In this document: one piece after another, positions 56,277 through 64,000 of the stretch
Position numbering within the stretch: position 1 is the first letter of the stretch
Layout: each line of letters starts with the position of its first letter
DNA from: Bifidobacterium phasiani
GTDB lineage: Bacteria > Actinomycetota > Actinomycetes > Actinomycetales > Bifidobacteriaceae
DNA length: 64,000 bases
Direction of reading: 5' to 3'
Assembly: GCF_019331775.1 (NCBI RefSeq)
Contig: NZ_JAHBBD010000001.1
Location: 62,001 to 126,000, forward strand
The notes under the pieces: model-generated
What the model was told of the DNA's origin: nothing
Database searches by the model: none
What the model saw: only the letters and a program-made list of their open reading frames with translations
Program-made: the position numbers and the translations under genes

Positions 56277-57152
56277 ATGCAGCATCAGCACACGCCGGAC
56301 GCCCGGGCCGCGGAGCCGTGCATCGCGTTCCGCAACGCCTCGGTGAAACGCGGCGACCGCGTCATCTGGCGCAACGGCACGTTCGACATCCCCGCCGGCT
56401 CGGTCACGGCCATCGTCGGCACCAACGGCACCGGCAAGACCACGATGATGAAGGCCGAGCTCGGCCTGGTCCCCCTGTCCGAGGGCACGGTGCGGGTGCT
56501 CGGCCGCCCGGCCGGCGAGATGAACCGGCGCATCGGCTACGTGCCGCAGAGCTACACCTCGGACGTCGACTCGAACCTGACCGCCGAGCAGTCGGTGCTG
56601 CTGGGGCTGACCGGCACGCGGTTCGGCATCCACCCGACGACCCGCGCCGAGCGCGACAAGGCCCGCGAGGCCATGGCGTTCGTCGGCATCGCCGACCGCG
56701 CACGCAGCCGCCTGTCCGAGCTGTCCGGCGGCATGCGCCAGCGCGTGGCCATCGCCCAGGCGCTGGTGGCCGACCCGCTGCTGCTCATGCTCGACGAGCC
56801 GCTGGCGAACCTCGACCTGGCCAGCCAGCGCGCCACCGTGCAGGTGCTGGCCAAGCTCAACCGCGAGCTGGGCATGTCCATCCAGGTCGTGGCCCACGAC
56901 CTGAACATGCTGCTGCCCATCCTGACGGGCGCGGTCTACCTGCTCGACGGCCACCCGCACTACGCGGCGCTCGACGAGGTCCTCGACTCCGACCTGCTCA
57001 CCCATCTGTACGGCACCAGCGTGCGCGTGGTCACCACGCCCCAGGGCGACATGTTCGTCACCCCCGGCCCGGACGGCGACGTCCCCGGGCAGGACACGCA
57101 CACGCCCACCGAGATCTCCGGTTTCCATCGTCATCAGGGAGGCGCGCGATGA
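56277..57152 (+). CDS. znuC: Zinc ABC transporter ATP-binding protein
   Basis: 291 aa. ABC ATPase: Walker A VGTNGTGKTTMMKAE near residue 45, Q-loop VPQSYTSD, signature LSELSGGMRQRVAI near 143, Walker B PLLLMLDEPLANLD near 170, and switch His in VVAHDLN. The start is ATG at 56277 with GGAAGGA upstream; an earlier frame from 56217 would overlap the Zur-like box. The last codons overlap the permease start (ATGA). The C-terminal 60 residues are variable. Confidence 0.92.
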   Translation: MQHQHTPDARAAEPCIAFRNASVKRGDRVIWRNGTFDIPAGSVTAIVGTNGTGKTTMMKAELGLVPLSEGTVRVLGRPAGEMNRRIGYVPQSYTSDVDSNLTAEQSVLLGLTGTRFGIHPTTRAERDKAREAMAFVGIADRARSRLSELSGGMRQRVAIAQALVADPLLLMLDEPLANLDLASQRATVQVLAKLNRELGMSIQVVAHDLNMLLPILTGAVYLLDGHPHYAALDEVLDSDLLTHLYGTSVRVVTTPQGDMFVTPGPDGDVPGQDTHTPTEISGFHRHQGGAR

Positions 57153-57985
57153 GCGGCATCCGATTCTCGTTCGACCCGAACTGGCCGGCCACGCTGTCCG
57201 CCCCGTTCATGACCAACGCGTTCCTCGCCGGGCTGGCCATCGCGGTGGCGGCCGGCGTCATGGGGTACTTCACCATCGCCCGCCGCTCGACGTTCGCCGC
57301 CCACGCGCTGGCGCACATCGGGCTGCCGGGCGCGACCGGCGCGGCGCTGCTGGGACTGCCGGTGTCGGCGGGCCTGGGCGTCTTCGCGCTCGGCGGTGCG
57401 CTGATCATCGGCGCGCTGGGCAAGCGCGCCTCGCAGCGCGAGATCGCCACCGGCACGGTGCTGGCCTTCGCCACCGGCCTGGGCCTGTTCTTCGCGCGGC
57501 TGTCGAGCTCCGCGTCCCAGCAGCTGCAGTCGATCCTGTTCGGCTCGATCCTGACCATCTCGACCGGCCAGCTCATCGGGTTCGCCGTGTTCGACGTGAT
57601 CCTGCTGGCCGTGCTCGCGGTCATCTACCGCCCGCTGCTGTTCAGCTCACTGGACGAGCAGGTCGCCCAGGCCAAGGGCGTGCCCATCGGGGCGATGAAC
57701 ATCGCGTTCATGGCGATCATGGCCGGGGTCGTCACGATCGCGGTGCCGGCCGTGGGCACGCTGCTGATCTTCGCGCTGGTCATCACCCCGGCGGCCACGG
57801 CCAACATCATCGCCGGCTCGCCGTTCCGCGCGATGCTGACCTCCAGCGTGCTGTGCCTCGTGGCCATCTGGGGCGGCCTGGTGCTCTCCGCGATGTTCCC
57901 CGCTCCCCCGAGCTTCATCATCGTCACGCTCTCCACGCTGTTCTGGGCCGTCGCCAAGGGTGTCGCCGCGCTGCGGGCGCGCTGA
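57149..57985 (+). CDS. znuB: Zinc ABC transporter permease
   Basis: 278 aa with about eight membrane helices; ABC-3 family pattern (TIARRSTFAAHALAHIGLPG near residue 45, ITPAATANIIAGSPF near 212). It starts within the znuC stop (ATGA overlap). With ZnuA and ZnuC it forms a complete high-affinity uptake system. Helices are predicted by hydrophobicity only. Confidence 0.92.
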   Translation: MSGIRFSFDPNWPATLSAPFMTNAFLAGLAIAVAAGVMGYFTIARRSTFAAHALAHIGLPGATGAALLGLPVSAGLGVFALGGALIIGALGKRASQREIATGTVLAFATGLGLFFARLSSSASQQLQSILFGSILTISTGQLIGFAVFDVILLAVLAVIYRPLLFSSLDEQVAQAKGVPIGAMNIAFMAIMAGVVTIAVPAVGTLLIFALVITPAATANIIAGSPFRAMLTSSVLCLVAIWGGLVLSAMFPAPPSFIIVTLSTLFWAVAKGVAALRAR

Positions 57986-58002
57986 GACGCGACCGGATGC
58001 CT

Positions 58003-58030
58003 GACGGGCGGTCACTGACGCCCGCCCGTC
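58003..58030. terminator. Terminator between znuB and ispF
   Basis: GACGGGCGG/CCGCCCGTC stem with a 10-nt loop, 18 nt after znuB and about 60 nt past the end of convergent ispF. Confidence 0.55.
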
Positions 58031-58090
58031 GGATGGTACAAATCCATTCCCTCTGCCGCAGGCGGGCATACGACCGCCGTATGCCGACGT

Positions 58091-58579
58091 TCAGACCATG
58101 CGGACCAACGCGTTGGCGATGGCCGCGATCCCCTCTCCGGAACCGGTGAACCCCATGCGGTCCGTGGTCGTCGCCGTCAGCGAGACCGGGCAGCCGACGG
58201 CCCGGCTCAGCGCCTCCGCGGCCTCCCGGCGCCGAGGCCCGATCTTCGGGCGGTTGCCGACGACCACCACGCTGGCGCTCACGGGCACGGCGCCGTGGTC
58301 GGCCAGATGCGCCACGGTGCGCCGCAGCATCGTGTCCCCCTGCATGCCGGCTCCCTGCGACGCGGCGCCGACGCCGAACAGCGAGCCGATGTCGCCCAGT
58401 CCGGCCGCGGACATCAGCGCATCGATCAGCGCGTGGGCGGCCACATCACCGTCCGAATCGCCCTCGATGCCGACGCCCTCCCACGCCAGGCAGGCCAGAC
58501 GCAGCGGCCGATCCGATCCCGGAGCGGCGAAGCGGTGCGCGTCGAAACCCTGGCCGATGCGGATGGCGGGCAGCTCCAC
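58091..58579 (-). CDS. ispF: 2-C-methyl-D-erythritol 2,4-cyclodiphosphate synthase
   Basis: 162 aa. Fifth step of the non-mevalonate isoprenoid pathway, releasing CMP. Motifs: [11 protein letters not shown] (metal-binding D-x-H), [20 protein letters not shown] near residue 39, DIGSLFG near 63, and the C-terminal [17 protein letters not shown]. The ATG lies one base after the carD stop, so translation is coupled. The carD-ispF order is common in actinobacteria. Confidence 0.95.
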   Translation of the reverse strand: MELPAIRIGQGFDAHRFAAPGSDRPLRLACLAWEGVGIEGDSDGDVAAHALIDALMSAAGLGDIGSLFGVGAASQGAGMQGDTMLRRTVAHLADHGAVPVSASVVVVGNRPKIGPRRREAAEALSRAVGCPVSLTATTTDRMGFTGSGEGIAAIANALVRMV

Positions 58580-58580
58580 G

Positions 58581-59177
58581 CTACTTCTTCTTCGACTTCT
58601 TGCCCTCGGCCTCGATGCGGGCCAACGTGGCGTGCGCAGGCTCGGCGGGGGCCTCGGTGTGGTGCTTCTCGTCGCCCGGGCGCGGCTCCTCGTAGCCGAG
58701 GTTCACGTCCAGCAGACGCTGCGCCTCGTCCTCGTCGAGCTTCTCGGACAGCGCGATTTCGGAGGTCAGGATGCTGCGGGCGCGGGTCAGCATGCGCTTC
58801 TCGCCCGCCGACAGGCCGTGCTCGTCGACGTCGCGCTGCGCCAGGTCGCGCACGACCTCGGCGATCTTGTTCACGTCGCCGGTCGCGATCTTCTCGACGT
58901 TCAGCTTGTAGCGGCGCGACCAGTTCATCTCCTTCTCGACGATCGGCGTGCGCAGGATCTCGAAGACCTTCGCCACCTCGTTGGCGTCGACGATGTCGCG
59001 GACCCCCACCTTCTCCACGTTGTCCACCGGCACGTTGATCACCAGCCCGTCGGACGAGAGCACCGACAGCTGCAGGTATTCGCGGGTGACGCCACGGACG
59101 GTCCGTTCGGTGACGGCCTCCACCCTGGCTGCTCCGTGACGCGGATAGACGACCATATCGCCGACTTTATAAGCCAT
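58581..59177 (-). CDS. carD: CarD-family RNA polymerase-binding regulator
   Basis: 198 aa. N-terminal Tudor-like RNA polymerase-interacting domain ([20 protein letters not shown]), then a helical DNA-contacting domain with the conserved W-S-R-R-Y ([19 protein letters not shown]). In mycobacteria CarD stabilises open complexes at rRNA promoters and is essential. A C-terminal acidic and KKSKKK tail (about 40 residues) is extra. ATG at 59177 has CACGGAGGA upstream. Upstream of ispF, divergent from glgB. Confidence 0.95.
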   Translation of the reverse strand: MAYKVGDMVVYPRHGAARVEAVTERTVRGVTREYLQLSVLSSDGLVINVPVDNVEKVGVRDIVDANEVAKVFEILRTPIVEKEMNWSRRYKLNVEKIATGDVNKIAEVVRDLAQRDVDEHGLSAGEKRMLTRARSILTSEIALSEKLDEDEAQRLLDVNLGYEEPRPGDEKHHTEAPAEPAHATLARIEAEGKKSKKK

Positions 59178-59291
59178 GAATCCTCCGTGAGAACGTACGC
59201 AAAAACTCGAACCATTGTGCCGTATGGGGTGGACCTGCCGCAATCCGGACAATTTTCGCGACACATCCTCAAATATCCGGCCATCTGCGCT

Positions 59292-59303
59292 TACACTGTT
59301 GGC

Positions 59304-59306
<3 letters not shown>
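59292..59306 (+). promoter_or_regulatory. Probable leaderless start of glgB
   Basis: A -10-like TACACT (59292-59297) lies 7 nt before the A of the glgB ATG, and there is no Shine-Dalgarno. Transcription would begin at or next to the start codon. Confidence 0.5.
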
Positions 59307-61550
<2,244 letters not shown>

Positions 61551-61565
61551 AAGGCGGATTCACCC

Positions 61566-62291
61566 ATGCTCAACACGGCAACAAGGCAACAGAAGACCCC
61601 GCGTACCGTGCTGGTGGTCGAGGACGAGCCCACGCTCGCCACGGCCATCGCCCAGCGCATCACGGCCGAAGGCTGGACGGCGCGCGTGGCGTCCGACGGC
61701 GCGAGCGCGGTGCAGGCCGCGTCGCAGCTCAAGCCGGATCTGGTGATCATGGACATCATGCTGCCTGTGATGGACGGGCTTGAGGCCACCAAGCGCATCG
61801 TGGCCGACAGGCCCGTCCCCGTGCTGATCCTCACCGCCCGCGACGACGAGGCCGACAAGGTCATCGGCCTGGGGGCCGGCGCGGACGACTACATGACCAA
61901 GCCGTTCTCGATGCGCGAGCTGATCGCGCGCTGCAAGGCGCTGCTGCGCCGCGTCGAGCGCGCCAAGGTCATCGCCAAGAACTCGGAGAACGAGAAGATC
62001 CTCGACTTCGGCTCGCTGGTGATCGATCCGGCGCAGCGCATCGTCACGATGAACGGCAACGAGGTGCATCTGACCCCCACCGAGTTCGACCTGCTGGCCA
62101 CGCTGGCCCGCAAACCGAAGTCGGTGCTCACCCGCGAGAAGCTGCTCGAGGAGGTCTGGGACTGGGTCGACGCCTCCGGCACCCGCACCGTGGACTCCCA
62201 CGTCAAGGCGCTGCGCCACAAGCTCGGCTCCGAGATGATCCGCACCGTGCACGGCGTCGGCTACGCGTTCGAGCCGCCGGCCCGGTCATGA
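61566..62291 (+). CDS. OmpR-family response regulator
   Basis: 241 aa. Receiver with DEPTL-type acid pair (VVEDEPTLATAIA), phosphorylation Asp in LVIMDIMLPVMDG, switch Thr in VLILTARDDEADK, Lys in DDYMTKPFSMREL. C-terminal winged helix (EVHLTPTEFDLLATLARKPK then EVWDWVDASGTRTVDSHVKA). It is followed by its kinase with a 4-bp overlap. It resembles MtrA/PhoP type regulators of actinobacteria; the signal is unknown. Function as a DNA-binding regulator is clear. Confidence 0.93.
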   Translation: MLNTATRQQKTPRTVLVVEDEPTLATAIAQRITAEGWTARVASDGASAVQAASQLKPDLVIMDIMLPVMDGLEATKRIVADRPVPVLILTARDDEADKVIGLGAGADDYMTKPFSMRELIARCKALLRRVERAKVIAKNSENEKILDFGSLVIDPAQRIVTMNGNEVHLTPTEFDLLATLARKPKSVLTREKLLEEVWDWVDASGTRTVDSHVKALRHKLGSEMIRTVHGVGYAFEPPARS

Positions 62292-63412
62292 TGCGCGCCC
62301 CCGCCAACAGACCCAGGCGCCGCAGGCTCAGGGCCGTTCTCGACGCGGAACGACCCATCGGCCTGCTGTCGTCGCTGAAGCTCGAGCTCGGGGTCATCAT
62401 CACGCTCGCCACGGCGATCGCGTTCGTCATGGCGTGGTTTCTGCTCAAATTCGACTGGAGCGGGTGGATCGCCATGCCGCTCACCCTGATCGTGGCGCTG
62501 GGCATCACCTATGGATTCTCCCATGGCCTGATCTCGCCGTTGCGGCAGATCCGCGACGCCGCCGAGGCCATGGCCGACGGCGACTACACCGTGCGCGTGC
62601 ACACCGGCACGACCAGCAACGACGAGGTCGGCCAGCTCGTCCGCTCGTTCAACGAGATGGCCGAGGAGCTGCAGCACGCCGACCAGCAGCGCCGGGACAT
62701 GATCGCCAACGTCAGCCACGAGCTGCGCACCCCGGTCTCCGCGCTGCAGGCCATGGTGGAGAACATGGCCGACGGCGTGGTCGACCCCACGCCGGCCAAC
62801 CTGGAGAGCATCCTCAGCCAGACCAGGCGGCTCACCGACCTCATCACCTTCCTGCTCGACTCCTCGCGCATGGAGGCCGGCGCCGCCAGCCTGCAGATCG
62901 AACGCTTCAACTTCGCCGAGTTCATCGACGAGACCGTCGAGCCGCTGGAGATCGCCGACGGCGGCCACGCCCACACCATCACCGTGCAGGTGGACGGCGA
63001 CATCGAGATGGAGGGCGACGAGAACCGCCTGCGCCAGCTGTTCACCAACATCATCGCCAACGCGCTCAAGCATTCGGCCGACGGCACCGACGTGCTGATC
63101 GAGGCGCACGAGAACCTCGACTTCGGCACCGTGGTGACCAACGTCGTGAACTTCGGGTCGCAGATCCCCGTCGAGGCGCGCTCCGACATCTTCCGCCGCT
63201 TCGTCAAGGGCAAGACCGGGCCGGGCACCGAATCGGGCGGCACCGGTCTGGGGCTGTCGATCGCCCGGTGGGCAGCCCAGCTGCACGGCGGCTCGGTGCG
63301 CGTGGTCGACGACGACCGCGGCACGAACTTCGAGATCACGCTGCCGAAGTACCACATCGCCGCAGAGGACGCGCACTCCCCGCGGACGAGCCGCGGCGCC
63401 GCCGACGCCTAG
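62288..63412 (+). CDS. Membrane sensor histidine kinase
   Basis: 374 aa. Two membrane helices (about residues 25-50 and 55-75) with no sizeable extracellular loop, then HAMP (about 80-130: RQIRDAAEAMADGDYTVRVH). The dimerisation/phosphoacceptor domain has NVSHELRTPVSALQAMVE (His near residue 146). The HATPase domain includes NALKHSADG and GTGLGLSIARW. Coupled to the upstream response regulator by ATGA overlap. The lack of an external sensor domain suggests membrane or internal sensing. Confidence 0.93.
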   Translation: MMRAPANRPRRRRLRAVLDAERPIGLLSSLKLELGVIITLATAIAFVMAWFLLKFDWSGWIAMPLTLIVALGITYGFSHGLISPLRQIRDAAEAMADGDYTVRVHTGTTSNDEVGQLVRSFNEMAEELQHADQQRRDMIANVSHELRTPVSALQAMVENMADGVVDPTPANLESILSQTRRLTDLITFLLDSSRMEAGAASLQIERFNFAEFIDETVEPLEIADGGHAHTITVQVDGDIEMEGDENRLRQLFTNIIANALKHSADGTDVLIEAHENLDFGTVVTNVVNFGSQIPVEARSDIFRRFVKGKTGPGTESGGTGLGLSIARWAAQLHGGSVRVVDDDRGTNFEITLPKYHIAAEDAHSPRTSRGAADA

Positions 63413-63528
63413 ACCGGGCCGACGCCTAAACCGGAACCGACACCATGGACCGAAACCGGCGAACGCGGCGGGCGGCGCGGCACGTTCCCGGTCGGGGACC
63501 GACGACCCATGCACCCGCCGCCGCTCCC

Positions 63529-64000
63529 CTATGCCGACGACGAATCACGCCCGGGTTCCGGCGTGCGGGCCAGCGCCAGGCAGGTGACGACCCGTGCGCC
63601 CGCACGGGCCAGCGCCGCGCAGCACTGGCGCACGGTCGCGCCGGTGGTCACGATGTCGTCGACCACCACCACGTCCCGGCCCCGCAACGCCATACCGGGG
63701 CGGACGGCGACGCGCCCGCCCACCCGGGCGGCGCGCTCCGCGGCGGTCGCCGTCTCGACCGACCGGCCGCGCACATGGACCGAACGCAGCGCCGGCGCCA
63801 TGACCGCGGGCGTCCCGTAATCACGCAGCCGCCGCGCCACCGCGCGGGCCAGCGGCCGCATATGCCAGCGTCCGCGGCGGCGCATCGAGGAGGCCGACGA
63901 CGGCGCCGGCACGACCAGCAGCGGCGACCGACCCCGGTCCGACCGCGGACCGCGCTCTGCCGCACGGCGCGCCACCGGATCCCCGACACGGCCCGCAGGC
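63529..64000 (-). CDS. comF: ComF-family phosphoribosyltransferase (partial)
   Basis: The C-terminal 157 residues of a gene whose 5' end lies beyond the window. The PRPP-binding motif VVVVDDIVTTGATVRQCC (about 50 residues from the end) and RGRWHMRPLARAVA are typical of ComFC/GntX proteins used in DNA uptake. The frame is open to the window edge; a GTG at 63975 is not taken as the true start. 63413-63528 has no gene. Confidence 0.8.
   Translation of the reverse strand, partial: PAGRVGDPVARRAAERGPRSDRGRSPLLVVPAPSSASSMRRRGRWHMRPLARAVARRLRDYGTPAVMAPALRSVHVRGRSVETATAAERAARVGGRVAVRPGMALRGRDVVVVDDIVTTGATVRQCCAALARAGARVVTCLALARTPEPGRDSSSA

Noticed and set aside
61566..63412. Naming the two-component system MtrAB or PhoPR
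   Set aside because: The kinase lacks the extracellular domain of those systems and the regulator motifs are generic; the family level is all the sequence supports.

Overview
The window comes from a GC-rich Bifidobacterium. The strongest evidence is the bifid-shunt set xfp, pta and ackA, the divergent guaA/xfp pair, actinobacterial housekeeping genes (rpsA with four S1 repeats, carD-ispF, an ANTAR-type regulator beside polA), sortase-type pilins, and very high GC at third codon positions.

Layout. Positions 1-1470 hold a TipA-like MerR regulator with its own 19-bp-spacer promoter and what looks like the original guaA terminator. Positions 1471-10191 are an integrated element at the 3' end of guaA. 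It is bounded by a 13-bp direct repeat and carries integrase, excisionase, a double-HTH regulator, MobC-like genes, a RepA-like ATPase, an MFS exporter and an SdpI-like protein. Its two ends carry mirrored arrays of short repeats that resemble integrase arm sites. Positions 10177-29465 are core: guaA, xfp, pta, ackA, aroA, a membrane protein, tRNA-Pro, glgX, a NUDIX gene, a Nif3-like gene, polA and an ANTAR response regulator.

Positions 29921-40312 form a second island, flanked by a partial copy of the 3' end of tRNA-Leu. It is a mosaic: a broken gene, a low-GC segment of apparent Firmicutes origin, a RelB/MazF-type toxin-antitoxin pair, a two-gene pilus locus, and a conjugation ATPase remnant. 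The large pilin gene has an 11-G tract straight after its start. As sequenced the frame is closed; one G fewer opens 1163 codons, so it looks phase variable and OFF.

Positions 40370-64000 return to the core: a beta-helix surface protein with an LAASG anchor, a NUDIX gene, pyk, terC, uvrB, coaE, an oxidoreductase/TetR pair, rpsA, folD, a zinc ABC transporter (znuA, a 15-bp minisatellite, a Zur-like box, znuCB), ispF-carD, glgB, a two-component system and a partial comF.

Metabolically, xfp-pta-ackA converts sugar phosphates to acetate with ATP, pyk adds the final glycolytic ATP, and glgX/glgB handle glycogen. All functional calls rest on reading translated sequence and motifs; no database search was run.
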